A DNA stretch of 64,000 nt from Humibacillus sp. DSM 29435 (lineage in GTDB: Bacteria; Actinomycetota; Actinomycetes; Actinomycetales; Dermatophilaceae): contig NZ_MAST01000051.1 in NCBI RefSeq assembly GCF_001758225.1, forward strand, positions 124,001 through 188,000, written 5' to 3'. A program made the position numbers and the translations under genes. Below the pieces are notes generated by a model. The model searched no databases and had not been told where the DNA came from. It saw nothing but the letters and a program-made list of their open reading frames with translations. Positions 32,653 to 45,546 of this stretch are shown here, piece by piece. Numbering within the stretch: the first letter of the stretch is position 1; every line of letters starts with the position of its first letter.

Positions 32653-33918
32653 ATGAGCGCACACGAGTCATCAGCCACCTATCTCCTCGTCGGCGGCGGC
32701 CTCGCCGTGTCTCGCGCGGTCGAGGGCATCCGCAGCCTCGACCAGAGCGGGAGCATCGTGCTGGTGACCGAGGAGGAGCGCCTGCCTTACGAGCGTCCGC
32801 CCTTGTCGAAGGCCGCACTCAAGGGCGATGACCCCGTCGAGTCGGCCTTCACCCACGAACACAGCTGGTACGAGGCCAACCACGTCGACATCAGGCTCGG
32901 CGACCCGGCCACCTCGCTCGATGCCGAGGCTCACACGGTCAGCCTGCGCGGCGGAGACACGGTGGCCTATGAGAAGGTCCTGATCGCCACTGGCTCGTCG
33001 GCCAGAGCGCTCGATGTTCCGGGAGCCGACCTCGAGGGCGTGCTCTACCTGCGTGAGATGCCCGAGTCGACCGCGCTGCGCGCTCGGTTCGCGAACGGGC
33101 ACCGACTGGTGATCGTGGGCGCTGGTTGGATCGGTCTCGAGGTGGCGGCGGCGGCCGTCGAGGCCGGCTGCCAGGTGACCGTCGTCGAGCCCCAGCCCTC
33201 GCCGCTCTTCGGAGTGCTTGGCCCGCAGGTCGGTGGCTGGTTCGCCGATCTGCACCGCTCACACGGGGTGGAGTTTCGCTTCGGCGAGGGGGTCGAGCGA
33301 CTGGCCGGCGAGGGCCAGGTCGCCGCGGTCGAGACGAAGAGTGGACTGAGCCTGGCGGCCGACACGGTGGTTGTCGGGGTCGGGATCAGCCCGAACACCG
33401 GCCTGGCGGAGGGTGCCGGGCTGACGGTCGAGAACGGCATCGTCACCGACAGCTCGTTGCGCACCTCCGATGACCACGTGTGGGCCGCCGGTGACGTCGC
33501 GAGCTGGCTGAGCCCGACGCTCGAGACGCACGTGCGGGTGGAGCACTGGGCGAACGCGAACGACGGCGGCTTCGCGGCGGGGCGGATCATGGCCGGCAGC
33601 GACGAACTGTACGACCCCATCCCGTTCTTCTTCTCCGACCAGTACGACATCGGGCTCGAGTACGCCGGCTACGTCCCCCGCGACACCGACACCGAGCTCG
33701 TCATCCGCGGAGACCTGAAGAGCAACGAGTTCATGGCCTTCTGGGTGGTCGAGGCCGGTGCCTCTGACGAGTCTGCCGGTGGCGTGCGAGTGCTGGCGGG
33801 CATGCACGTGAACGTCTGGGACACCATCGATGCCGTGCAGCAGCTCGTACGCGAGCGAACGACTGTCGACCGCACGAAGCTGGCTGACCCTGAGGTGGCG
33901 CTCACCGACCTCACCTGA
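32653..33918 (+). CDS. FAD-dependent NAD(P)H reductase (ferredoxin/rubredoxin reductase type)
   Basis: A 421-residue pyridine-nucleotide-disulfide family oxidoreductase that lacks redox cysteines, like ferredoxin reductases of oxygenase systems. The FAD site is LLVGGGLAVSRAVEGIR. The NAD site is VIVGAGWIGLEVAAAAVEAG, and the second FAD motif is DHVWAAGDVASW. The last Gly of the N-terminal GxGxxG pattern is Val. A reductase C-terminal domain follows (SDQYDIGLEYAGY). ATG 32653 follows GAGGGTGG. No ferredoxin, rubredoxin or P450 gene is adjacent, so its electron acceptor is not evident. The longer frame from 32431 is rejected. Confidence 0.85.
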   Translation: MSAHESSATYLLVGGGLAVSRAVEGIRSLDQSGSIVLVTEEERLPYERPPLSKAALKGDDPVESAFTHEHSWYEANHVDIRLGDPATSLDAEAHTVSLRGGDTVAYEKVLIATGSSARALDVPGADLEGVLYLREMPESTALRARFANGHRLVIVGAGWIGLEVAAAAVEAGCQVTVVEPQPSPLFGVLGPQVGGWFADLHRSHGVEFRFGEGVERLAGEGQVAAVETKSGLSLAADTVVVGVGISPNTGLAEGAGLTVENGIVTDSSLRTSDDHVWAAGDVASWLSPTLETHVRVEHWANANDGGFAAGRIMAGSDELYDPIPFFFSDQYDIGLEYAGYVPRDTDTELVIRGDLKSNEFMAFWVVEAGASDESAGGVRVLAGMHVNVWDTIDAVQQLVRERTTVDRTKLADPEVALTDLT

Positions 33919-34003
33919 GCAAGGGGGGCTCTGAGCCCGTCGAACCGAGAGGGCCTGTTCACGCTGACCTCCCGGTGAGGCGGCGAGGCGGTCGGGTGGC
34001 AGG

Positions 34004-34909
34004 ATGGCCCTCGTGACGGCTCGAATTCTCGATGGCAAGGCCACTCTGCGCACGATGAAGGCCGAGCTGGCCGGGCGAGTAGCCCGGTTGGCGGCCCGTG
34101 GCGTGGTGCCAGGGTTGGGGACCGTGCTCGTGGGGGATGACCCCGGAAGCCACTGGTATGTGGCGGCCAAGCACCGGGACTGTGCCGAGCTGGGGATCAC
34201 CAGCCTGCGCCGGGATCTGCCTGCCAGCGCGACGCAGGCGCAGGTGGAGGAGGTCATCGATGAGCTGAACGCAGATCCGCGCTGCACCGGGTTCCTTGTG
34301 CAGCAGCCCACCGGTCTCGACGAGATGGCTCTGCTCTCACGGGTGCACCCCGAGAAGGACGTCGACGGGCTGCACCCGATGAACCTGGGTTGGCTCGTGC
34401 TCGGCCGAATGGCGCCGCTGCCCTGTACCCCGATGGGGTGCATCGAGCTGCTACGTCGCCACGACGTGCCAATCGCCGGTGCCGACGTGGTGGTGGTCGG
34501 TCGGGGGTTGACGGTCGGCCGGCCGCTCGGGCTGATCCTCACCCGCAAGAGCGAGAATGCGACGGTGACCCTGTGTCACACGGGCACCAGAGACCTGTCG
34601 GCGCAGGTGCGTCGAGCCGACATCGTGATTGCGGCAGCGGGCGTGCCGGGCATCATCACCAAGGACATGGTGCGACCCGGCGCCGCCGTGCTCGATGTCG
34701 GTGTGAGCCGGGTCGAGGGCAAGATCGCCGGAGACGTGGCTGCCGACGTGGCCGACGTGGCGGGGTGGATCAGCCCGAACCCCGGCGGGGTGGGCCCGAT
34801 GACCCGGGCGATGCTGCTGACCAATGTCGTCTCTGCCGCTGAAGCCGCTGAAGCCGCTGACCATGCTGAGGCGGCTGACCGCGCCGAGGCTGCCCACCCG
34901 CACGGATGA
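34004..34909 (+). CDS. folD: Methylenetetrahydrofolate dehydrogenase / methenyl-THF cyclohydrolase
   Basis: A 301-residue FolD, which interconverts 5,10-methylene- and 10-formyl-tetrahydrofolate in the cytosol with NADP and feeds purine synthesis (PurN and PurH here). Motifs are [20 protein letters not shown] with the catalytic Tyr and Lys, [61 protein letters not shown] and [16 protein letters not shown]. The C-terminal tail is an Ala-Glu-Ala-rich repeat of about 25 residues. GTG 34013 is an alternative start. No ZTP riboswitch was found in its short leader. Confidence 0.95.
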   Translation: MALVTARILDGKATLRTMKAELAGRVARLAARGVVPGLGTVLVGDDPGSHWYVAAKHRDCAELGITSLRRDLPASATQAQVEEVIDELNADPRCTGFLVQQPTGLDEMALLSRVHPEKDVDGLHPMNLGWLVLGRMAPLPCTPMGCIELLRRHDVPIAGADVVVVGRGLTVGRPLGLILTRKSENATVTLCHTGTRDLSAQVRRADIVIAAAGVPGIITKDMVRPGAAVLDVGVSRVEGKIAGDVAADVADVAGWISPNPGGVGPMTRAMLLTNVVSAAEAAEAADHAEAADRAEAAHPHG

Positions 34910-34919
34910 ACGACCGCCG

Positions 34920-35237
34920 ATGAAGATGCGCGGCAGCGGGTTCGTGGTGCTCGGGGTCTGGTGGCCGGTGGCGCTGCTGACGGCGGCGGGGGTGGTCGCA
35001 ACGGGGCTGGGTCAGATCAGGCTGGGCGGGCAGGTCATGTGCGGCGCCCTGGTGGTAGCGGCTGTCGTGCGGTTGCTGGCCCAGCCCGCCCGGCGTGCGG
35101 GCGGGCTGGTGGTGCGTTCTCGCACCCTCGATGTGATCGTGCTCCTCGCGTTGGCCGTCGGGGTGCTGATCGCCTCGGCCACGGTCAACCTCGACCCGTC
35201 GAACGAACGCCCGCCGGCGCGCTCCATCACGGGCTGA
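34920..35237 (+). CDS. DUF3017-family small membrane protein
   Basis: A 105-residue protein with three hydrophobic helices (about residues 8-28, 35-52 and 65-85) and the short tail [13 protein letters not shown]. It matches DUF3017, commonly found directly after folD in Actinobacteria, and begins 11 bases after the folD stop. ATG 34920 is used. The in-frame upstream start at 34824 lies deep in folD and is unlikely. The function is unknown. Confidence 0.75.
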   Translation: MKMRGSGFVVLGVWWPVALLTAAGVVATGLGQIRLGGQVMCGALVVAAVVRLLAQPARRAGGLVVRSRTLDVIVLLALAVGVLIASATVNLDPSNERPPARSITG

Positions 35238-35250
35238 CGCCCGGCCGCGT

Positions 35251-35301
35251 CACCCGCACGACAGGGCCACCCGCACGACAGGGCCACCCGCACGACACAG
35301 C
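35251..35301. repeat. Three tandem copies of a 17-base unit
   Basis: CACCCGCACGACAGGGC occurs at 35251-35267 and 35268-35284, and with two changes at 35285-35301. They lie between the convergent DUF3017 and mdh genes. There are no spacers and no known function. Confidence 0.85.
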
Positions 35302-35330
35302 CATCCGCCGCCGCGGGGTCAGACCGGGGC

Positions 35331-36332
35331 TCAGATGAGCCCGAGGCCCTTCACCGCGTCGCGCTCTCCTTCGAGTCGGGCCACGGAGGCCTGGATGCGC
35401 TCCTTGGAGAAGTCGGACAGCTCGATTCCCTGCACGATCTCGTACTTCCCGTTCTGCACCGTGCACGGGAAGGAGGAGACGATACCTTCGGTGACGCCGT
35501 ACGAGCCGTCGGACGGGACCGACATCGACACCCAGTCGTCGGTGCCGTGCACCCAGTCGCGCATGTGGTCGATGGTGGCGTTGGCGGCCGAAGCGGCCGA
35601 CGAGCTGCCACGGGCGGCAATGATCGCGCTGCCACGCTTGGCCACCGTGGGGATGAACTCGCCCGTGATCCAGGCCTCGTCGACCAGGTCGGCAGCGACC
35701 TTGTTGCCGACCATCGTGTTGTAGAGGTCGGGATACATCGAGTCGTCGTGGTTGCCCCAGATGGCCAGCTTGCTGATCTCGCTCACTGACACCCCCAGCT
35801 TCTTGGCCAGCTGCGACTTCGCCCGGTTGTGGTCGAGCCTCGTCAGCGCGTTGAACTGTTCGTTGGGGATGTCAGGTGCGTTGGTCATCGCGATGAGGGC
35901 GTTGGTGTTGGCGGGGTTGCCCGTGACGAGCACCTTGACGTCGTCGGCGGCGCTGTCGTTGAGGGCCTTGCCCTGGCCCGTGAAGATCTTGCCGTTGGCC
36001 GAGAGCAGATCTGAGCGGTCCATCCCCTCCTTGCGCGGCATGGCCCCGACCAGCATGGCGAGGTTGACTCCGTCGAAGACCGTGTTGGGGTCATCACCGA
36101 TCTCGACGTTCGCGAGCGTCGGAAAGGCGCAGTCGTCGAGCTCCATCACCACACCCTCGAGCGACTTCAGGGCCGGGGTGATCTCGAGCAGGCGCAGCTC
36201 GACGGGGGTGTCGGGGCCGAGCAGCGCGCCGCTCGCGATGCGGAACAGGAGGCTGTAGCAGATCTGGCCGGCGGCGCCGGTCACGGCGATCTTGACCGGC
36301 TGGCGGCTGGCAGCGGTGGGAGCTGTGCTCAC
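35331..36332 (-). CDS. mdh: Malate dehydrogenase
   Basis: A 333-residue NAD-dependent malate dehydrogenase of the actinobacterial/cytosolic type (oxaloacetate to malate, TCA cycle). The Rossmann motif is [19 protein letters not shown]. The substrate-binding Arg lies in [13 protein letters not shown], the second in [13 protein letters not shown], and the catalytic His in [15 protein letters not shown] 36332 is preceded by GAAGGG at good spacing. The gene stands alone; sdhCAB, the other TCA genes here, is 11 kb away. Confidence 0.96.
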   Translation of the reverse strand: MSTAPTAASRQPVKIAVTGAAGQICYSLLFRIASGALLGPDTPVELRLLEITPALKSLEGVVMELDDCAFPTLANVEIGDDPNTVFDGVNLAMLVGAMPRKEGMDRSDLLSANGKIFTGQGKALNDSAADDVKVLVTGNPANTNALIAMTNAPDIPNEQFNALTRLDHNRAKSQLAKKLGVSVSEISKLAIWGNHDDSMYPDLYNTMVGNKVAADLVDEAWITGEFIPTVAKRGSAIIAARGSSSAASAANATIDHMRDWVHGTDDWVSMSVPSDGSYGVTEGIVSSFPCTVQNGKYEIVQGIELSDFSKERIQASVARLEGERDAVKGLGLI

Positions 36333-36408
36333 GATGGGCCCTTCACGGTTGTGTGGTGGTGGGACGACTCGACGCTATCAGTGGAGCATGACGACCCCAG
36401 TCACCCGG

Positions 36409-37248
36409 TCAACGGGCCACCGCGAGGGTGACGAGCGCGAGCAGCCAGCTGACGAAGCTGCCGACCAGGAAGTACTCGGTGACATCGTCGATGCCGACCG
36501 GTCCGGAGCGTGGTCCGGCGCCGGCGCCAACGCCGGGAAGCGCTGGGTTGGCTGACCCGGTCGTGCGGCCGGGCCCGAGCGGGTTCGCGCCGCCGCGGGC
36601 CGATGCCTGGATCTCGGGGAAGCGGAGCAGCCCCTTGGCGGCTATCACCAGCCCCGCTGCACCGAACTCACCCGCGAGGCCGAGCCCGAGGATGACGAGC
36701 CGCTCCATCGGCCCGAGCAGGCGTCCGCCCTTGAGGCGGTCGGCGGCCTGTGGCTGCGGGGGCAGGGTCAGCTGGTCAGGTCGCAGCGCCCCGATGGCGA
36801 GCAGCACGAGGCGCACGACGATGTTGGCGGTAGCGATGTTGAACAGCACCAGGCCCGTCAGCAGCAGCACCCGCCCGCTGTCGGCTCGCCCCGAGCCGGG
36901 CAGGTCGGCCCAGGCGAGCCAGGACTGGAGTGGCCCCGCCGGGCTGGTCGCCGCTCCGGAGAAAGCCAGCAGACCCACCAGGGTGCCGGCCAGGCTGATG
37001 AGCGCCCAGATCGCCTGTCGGCCCGTGGTCTGGGCCCGGTCGGAGAGCTCGGTCCACAGCGCGCCGCCCCCGAGGGCCAACAGCAGCGCAACGGCGTCGG
37101 CCCACCGGGACACTCCCGAGAGCAGGGCGGCCGCCAGCACGACCAGGGGGCCGGCCAGGTGCGCCGCGAGCCGCCGCCTGCGCGACAACGACGAGCGCAC
37201 GAGGTCGGCCACCCCGAGCCCGATGAGCACGATCGAGACCCACGTCAC
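36409..37248 (-). CDS. Multi-pass membrane protein with DUF3307-like C-terminal part
   Basis: A 279-residue protein with about eight hydrophobic segments. The second half reads KGGRLLGPMERLVILGLGLA, then EFGAAGLVIAAKGLLRFPEI, then DDVTEYFLVGSFVSWLLALV. This order resembles the C-terminal region of DUF3307 proteins. A Gly/Pro-rich loop (about residues 215-250) separates the last two helices. It overlaps the upstream SatD-like gene by 4 bases. DUF3307 and SatD genes are recurrent neighbours in other bacteria, which supports a shared, still undefined role. Confidence 0.65.
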   Translation of the reverse strand: MTWVSIVLIGLGVADLVRSSLSRRRRLAAHLAGPLVVLAAALLSGVSRWADAVALLLALGGGALWTELSDRAQTTGRQAIWALISLAGTLVGLLAFSGAATSPAGPLQSWLAWADLPGSGRADSGRVLLLTGLVLFNIATANIVVRLVLLAIGALRPDQLTLPPQPQAADRLKGGRLLGPMERLVILGLGLAGEFGAAGLVIAAKGLLRFPEIQASARGGANPLGPGRTTGSANPALPGVGAGAGPRSGPVGIDDVTEYFLVGSFVSWLLALVTLAVAR

Positions 37249-37895
37249 GGCAGGGACCCCAAGGTCGTCATCGTGTCGAGGGCGACGCCCAGTCCGTCGC
37301 GCCGCACGCGCTGGGACACGGCCGAAGCGCTGATGCCGGCTCGCTCGGCGATCTCGAGCTGGGTGTTTCCGTTCATGAGTCCTTCGAGGATGACGTCTGA
37401 GGGGCTTGTGAGAGAGCCAATCATGAAGTCCAGACAGTCGAGGGTGGCCTGGATCGTCGCGACCTGGTGGGGAGGGTCGTCAGGGGAGTGGTAGGCCGTT
37501 CTCGAGGTGCGCGTGCGAGCCCGTCCGGCGTGCCGTTCGGCTGCTTCGATCGCGTCGCGGGCCCGCCAGAAGGCCGACCCGTCGAGGATGCCGCGGGTGG
37601 TGTCGAGCGTGCGCACGTCACCGCGCCCGACGCCGAACCGCACGTCGCCGACGGGTCGCAACGACAGCCGAACCCAGAAGCTGGCGGTGAGGGCGTCGCC
37701 GACGCTCCGGTAGACACCCTGGAACTCGTCACCCACCGTGATGGCCGCCGCTACGATCGGTTCGAGGCGCTGGTTGACCGTGCGAAGAACGTCGTCGAGA
37801 GCGGTGTGCAGCGACTGTCGATCCGGGGACTCGCGGGACTCGACGAGGTCACCGATGAGCGCGACCGCTGACGCCTCGCGCTTCATTTCCACCAT
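37245..37895 (-). CDS. SatD-family protein with C-terminal helix-turn-helix
   Basis: A 216-residue protein. Residues 10-140 match the SatD family (ALIGDLVESRESPDRQSLH, TVGDEFQGVYRSVGDAL, RFGVGRGDV), a cyclase-like fold of unknown activity. The C-terminus ends in a helix-turn-helix (GNTQLEIAERAGISASAVSQ). It is coupled by a 4-base overlap to the DUF3307-like membrane protein. ATG 37895 has TATAGT 6 bases upstream, so a leaderless message is likely; ATG 37886 is an alternative. It could be a DNA-binding sensor that signals through the membrane partner (inference). Confidence 0.75.
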   Translation of the reverse strand: MVEMKREASAVALIGDLVESRESPDRQSLHTALDDVLRTVNQRLEPIVAAAITVGDEFQGVYRSVGDALTASFWVRLSLRPVGDVRFGVGRGDVRTLDTTRGILDGSAFWRARDAIEAAERHAGRARTRTSRTAYHSPDDPPHQVATIQATLDCLDFMIGSLTSPSDVILEGLMNGNTQLEIAERAGISASAVSQRVRRDGLGVALDTMTTLGSLP

Positions 37896-37901
37896 GTGAA
37901 G

Positions 37902-37907
37902 ACTATA
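37902..37907 (-). promoter_or_regulatory. Leaderless-type -10 element of the satD-like gene
   Basis: Reading leftward, TATAGT is followed by 6 bases and the ATG at 37895. The surrounding 37896-37928 is markedly AT-rich for this genome and could also hold an operator for the protein's own helix-turn-helix. Confidence 0.6.
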
Positions 37908-38012
37908 GATTCATATCGCTTAGATGAACAGCCTGCCTTCATCTTCGCTGATGCCGAGATTCCGGGTCGGCGATGCCCGTGGCTCGGCCCCCGGCCGCCG
38001 GCAGTGGCCCGG

Positions 38013-39961
<1,949 letters not shown>

Positions 39962-39963
39962 TC

Positions 39964-40842
39964 ATGAAGGGGATCATTCTCGCCGGCGGAACGGGCAGCC
40001 GACTGCACCCGATCACCCGCGGCATCAGCAAGCAGCTGATGCCCGTCTACGACAAGCCGATGGTCTACTACCCCTTGTCGACGCTGATGATGGCCGGCAT
40101 CCGGGACGTGCTGGTCATCACCACCCCGCAGGATGCCGCCCAGTTCGAACGGCTGCTGGGTGACGGTTCGCAGTGGGGGATGTCCATCACGTACGAGGTT
40201 CAGCACCGGCCCGACGGGCTGGCACAGGCGTTCATCCTCGGAGCCGACTTCATCGGAGACGAGACGGTCGCGCTCGTGCTCGGTGACAACATCTTCTTCG
40301 GTTCGGGCCTCGGGACCCGGCTGCGAGACAACACCGCCGTCGTCGGGGGCAGCATCTTCGCCTTTCGCGTGTCCGACCCCTCCGCCTATGGCGTCGTCGA
40401 GTTCGACGACGACGGAATGGTGCTCTCCATCGAGGAGAAGCCTGTGCGTCCGAAGTCGAGCTACGCGGTTCCCGGTCTCTACTTCTACGACAACGACGTG
40501 ATCGACATCGCGCGGAGCCTCACCCCGAGCCCGCGCGGCGAGCTCGAGATCACGGCCGTCAACGCCGAGTACCTGCGTCGCGGCACGCTCACGGTCAGTG
40601 TGCTGCCCCGCGGCACAGCCTGGTTCGACACCGGCACCTTCGACGGTCTGATGGAGGCGAGCCAGTACGTCCACGTCGTCGAGGCTCGTCAGGGTCAGAA
40701 GATCGGCTGCGTCGAGGAGGTCGCCTGGCGCAACGGCTGGCTCGACGACAACGCCTTGGCTCGGCATGCTGACGACCAGCGCAAGAGCGGCTACGGGCTC
40801 TACCTGAGCGGGCTCATCGACGAACGACGAGGTGCACGGTGA
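39964..40842 (+). CDS. rfbA: Glucose-1-phosphate thymidylyltransferase
   Basis: A 292-residue RmlA, first enzyme of dTDP-rhamnose synthesis. The nucleotidyltransferase signature is [18 protein letters not shown], followed by [48 protein letters not shown] and [20 protein letters not shown] 39964 is the first residue of the family consensus. It overlaps the next gene, rfbC, by 4 bases (GTGATG). Confidence 0.96.
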   Translation: MKGIILAGGTGSRLHPITRGISKQLMPVYDKPMVYYPLSTLMMAGIRDVLVITTPQDAAQFERLLGDGSQWGMSITYEVQHRPDGLAQAFILGADFIGDETVALVLGDNIFFGSGLGTRLRDNTAVVGGSIFAFRVSDPSAYGVVEFDDDGMVLSIEEKPVRPKSSYAVPGLYFYDNDVIDIARSLTPSPRGELEITAVNAEYLRRGTLTVSVLPRGTAWFDTGTFDGLMEASQYVHVVEARQGQKIGCVEEVAWRNGWLDDNALARHADDQRKSGYGLYLSGLIDERRGAR

Positions 40843-41444
40843 TGCAGGTGCGCCCGCTCTCCGTCTCGGGAGCCTTCGAGGTCACCCCGCGTCAGTTCGC
40901 CGACGACCGGGGAGTGTTCCTCGAGTCCTTCCGCGGCGACCTGCTGGCCGAGCACGTGGGCCACCGTCTCGACGTGGTGCAGACCAACGTCTCGGTCTCG
41001 TCGCGCGGCACCCTGCGCGGCATCCACTTCGCCGACGTGCCTATCGGTCAGGCCAAGTACGTCACCGCGGTCACCGGGTCGCTGATCGACTACGTCGTCG
41101 ACCTCCGGGTCGGGTCACCGACGTTCGGGCAGGTCGACTCCGTGCTCCTCGACGCCACCGACCGCCGCGCTGTGTACGTCGCCGAAGGCCTCGGGCACGC
41201 CTTCCTCGCGCTGGAGGACGGCACGACGGCTCACTACCTGTGCGGGGCGGCCTACGACCCGGGCGCGGAGCACGGCATCGACCCCCTCGACCCCGAGGTG
41301 GCGCTCCCTCTGCCCGACGGCGTCGACATCCGGCTCTCACCCAAGGATGCGGCGGCGCCGTCGCTCGCAACCGCAACGGCGCAGCGGATGCTGCCCACCT
41401 GGGCCGCCTGCAGCGACTGGTACGCGCGCCGCGCGTCTGACTGA
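40839..41444 (+). CDS. rfbC: dTDP-4-dehydrorhamnose 3,5-epimerase
   Basis: A 201-residue cupin-fold RmlC performing step 3 of the pathway. Motifs are [30 protein letters not shown] with the catalytic His, [20 protein letters not shown], and [22 protein letters not shown] 40839 overlaps the rfbA stop; ATG 40842 directly after it is equally possible. It completes the rfbA-rfbC unit and converges with galK. Confidence 0.94.
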   Translation: MMQVRPLSVSGAFEVTPRQFADDRGVFLESFRGDLLAEHVGHRLDVVQTNVSVSSRGTLRGIHFADVPIGQAKYVTAVTGSLIDYVVDLRVGSPTFGQVDSVLLDATDRRAVYVAEGLGHAFLALEDGTTAHYLCGAAYDPGAEHGIDPLDPEVALPLPDGVDIRLSPKDAAAPSLATATAQRMLPTWAACSDWYARRASD

Positions 41445-41472
41445 CGGAGCCACCACCGAAGGGTCGCCGGTG

Positions 41473-43781
<2,309 letters not shown>

Positions 43782-43834
43782 CCGATGCCGGTCCGAGCTG
43801 GCGTGGTCGGTCCAGACACCGGCTCGTCATTCGA

Positions 43835-43840
43835 TACGGT
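43835..43840 (+). promoter_or_regulatory. Leaderless-type -10 element of the 2H phosphoesterase gene
   Basis: TACGGT is followed by 6 bases and GTG 43847. This selects GTG 43847 over the in-frame TTG at 43841. Confidence 0.5.
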
Positions 43841-43846
43841 TTGAGG

Positions 43847-44386
43847 GTGAATCACGAGCGACCGACCACGATCGGTGTATCGATCCCGGTCCCGCCACCC
43901 CACGGGAAGTTCCTCCAGTCGCGCCGGGCCGACTTCGGCGACCAGTCGGCGTGGCAGATCCCCGCTCACATCACCCTGCTGCCGCCCACCGAGGTCGACG
44001 CCACCACCTACGCGGCGTTCCTCGACCACTGCGCGGCGGTCGCTGCCGCCGAGCCGGCTTTCGATGTCGTGCTGCGCGGCACGGGCACGTTCCGACCGCT
44101 CTCAGACGTCGTCTTCATCCAGGTGGCCCAGGGGGTCTCGGCGTGCGAGGCGCTGGAGATGTCGCTGCGCTCCGGCCCGGTCATGCGGGCCCTCGACTTC
44201 TACTACCACCCGCACGTCACGGTTGCGCACGACGTCACTCCGGCCCAGCTCGACCGGGCCTTCGACGAGCTGGCGAGCTTCTCGGTGACCTTCGAGGTCA
44301 CCACTTTCCACCTCTACGAGCTCGGCGCCGATGGCGTCTGGCGCCCCAAGCACGAGTTCGAGCTGGCTCGGCGCAGCACGTCATGA
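43847..44386 (+). CDS. 2'-5' RNA ligase family protein (2H phosphoesterase)
   Basis: A 179-residue protein of the 2H phosphoesterase superfamily, with the two diagnostic histidine motifs in PAHITLLPPTEV and HPHVTVAHDVT. Members hydrolyse or ligate 2'-5' or cyclic phosphates of RNA and nucleotides. The substrate of this actinobacterial branch is not established. It overlaps the YihY gene by 4 bases (ATGA) and probably shares its transcript, although no functional link is known. Confidence 0.85.
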   Translation: MNHERPTTIGVSIPVPPPHGKFLQSRRADFGDQSAWQIPAHITLLPPTEVDATTYAAFLDHCAAVAAAEPAFDVVLRGTGTFRPLSDVVFIQVAQGVSACEALEMSLRSGPVMRALDFYYHPHVTVAHDVTPAQLDRAFDELASFSVTFEVTTFHLYELGADGVWRPKHEFELARRSTS

Positions 44387-45510
44387 CCGCCCTGAAGAAG
44401 CTGTGGCAGGCCATCACGCGTCACCGCCCCTACACGGCCTACCAGCGCTACGGCGAGGCGAACGGCAACCTGCTGGCCTCGGGGGTGGCCTACTACTCCT
44501 TCTTCTCCGTGTTCCCGGCCATCGCGTTGGCGTTCACGGTCTTCGGCTTCGTGCTGCAGGGCCGGCCTGACCTGCTCAACGCGATCGCCGACCAGCTGAA
44601 CAACACCTTCCCGAACATGATCCGCACGCCGAGCAACCAGGACGGCTTCATCGGGATCTCGACACCGACCTCGACCGCCCTGACGATCACCGGCCTCGTG
44701 GCCCTGGTCACCCTGCTGCTCGCCGGCCTCGGCTGGATCGGCGCCCTGCGCACCGGCATCCGCGCTGTGTTCGGGCTCGGCGCCTCGCCCGGCAACCCGG
44801 TGCTGACGAAGCTGCGTGACCTCGGCGTGCTTGCTGCCCTCGGTATCGGCATCGCCGTCTCGGCGGCCGTCTCGAGTATTGCGGGCGGGCTGACCGAACA
44901 GGTCGCCGGCGTCGTGGGCCTCGGTGACAGCGAGTGGCTGGTGACCGTAGTGGGGTTGCTGCTCGGTGTCGCCTTCGACGCCGGGCTGATGGTGCTGATG
45001 ATCAGGGTGCTCTCCGGCGTGCCTCTGCCGTGGCACAACGTGCGCGACGGGGCGATCTTCGGCGCCGTGCTGCTCGGCCTGCTGAAGTACTTCGGGGTGG
45101 CCCTCATCGCCAACGCCACCAAGAACCCACTGCTGGGCGCGGTCGCGGTCGCAGTCGGCCTGCTCTTCTGGCTCAACCTGATGGCGCGGGTGATCCTGCT
45201 GTCGGCGGCCTGGGCCGCCACCCGCGTTGACATCGCGACCATCGTCAGCGGTGAGGCGGTCAACCCCTTCGCCCGGGTCGTGCGTCCAGCCTTTGTGGCC
45301 CCGCTGACGGCCGGCGACGACACCACCCTCGTGCCGTACGCCGGTGGACCGCCGCGCGTCGATCCGACCTCTCTACCCGCCGCCGGTGCCGCCGCCTCCC
45401 CATCCGGTCCGAGCCGTGCCGCTGACCGGGTGAGCATGGCGGCGGGCGCCGTTCTCGGCGCCGTGGCCGCCATCGCCCTGTCGGGGTGGCGCCGCTTGCG
45501 GCGGCGCTGA
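44383..45510 (+). CDS. YihY/BrkB-family membrane protein
   Basis: A 375-residue inner-membrane protein with the YihY (virulence factor BrkB) signature. The N-terminal YQRYGEANGNLLASGVAYYS is followed by FFSVFPAIALAFTVFGFVL and about six helices up to residue 285, including GVPLPWHNVRDGAIFGAVLL. A Pro/Ser/Ala-rich tail with a final hydrophobic stretch and RRLRRR closes the protein. The start ATG overlaps the preceding stop; the much longer open frame from 43951 is a shadow of the phosphoesterase gene. The function is unknown; it is not an RNase despite old naming. Confidence 0.88.
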   Translation: MTALKKLWQAITRHRPYTAYQRYGEANGNLLASGVAYYSFFSVFPAIALAFTVFGFVLQGRPDLLNAIADQLNNTFPNMIRTPSNQDGFIGISTPTSTALTITGLVALVTLLLAGLGWIGALRTGIRAVFGLGASPGNPVLTKLRDLGVLAALGIGIAVSAAVSSIAGGLTEQVAGVVGLGDSEWLVTVVGLLLGVAFDAGLMVLMIRVLSGVPLPWHNVRDGAIFGAVLLGLLKYFGVALIANATKNPLLGAVAVAVGLLFWLNLMARVILLSAAWAATRVDIATIVSGEAVNPFARVVRPAFVAPLTAGDDTTLVPYAGGPPRVDPTSLPAAGAAASPSGPSRAADRVSMAAGAVLGAVAAIALSGWRRLRRR

Positions 45511-45546
45511 AGACCCGCCAGCACGAAGACCTCCGGGTGTCGCAGC

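Noticed and set aside
33919-34003. ZTP riboswitch in front of folD
   Set aside because: The leader is too short and lacks the ACTGGCG and CGCCTGGG blocks.
35251-35301. Possible CRISPR or att repeat
   Set aside because: Direct 17-base tandem copies without spacers and no cas, integrase or tRNA gene nearby.
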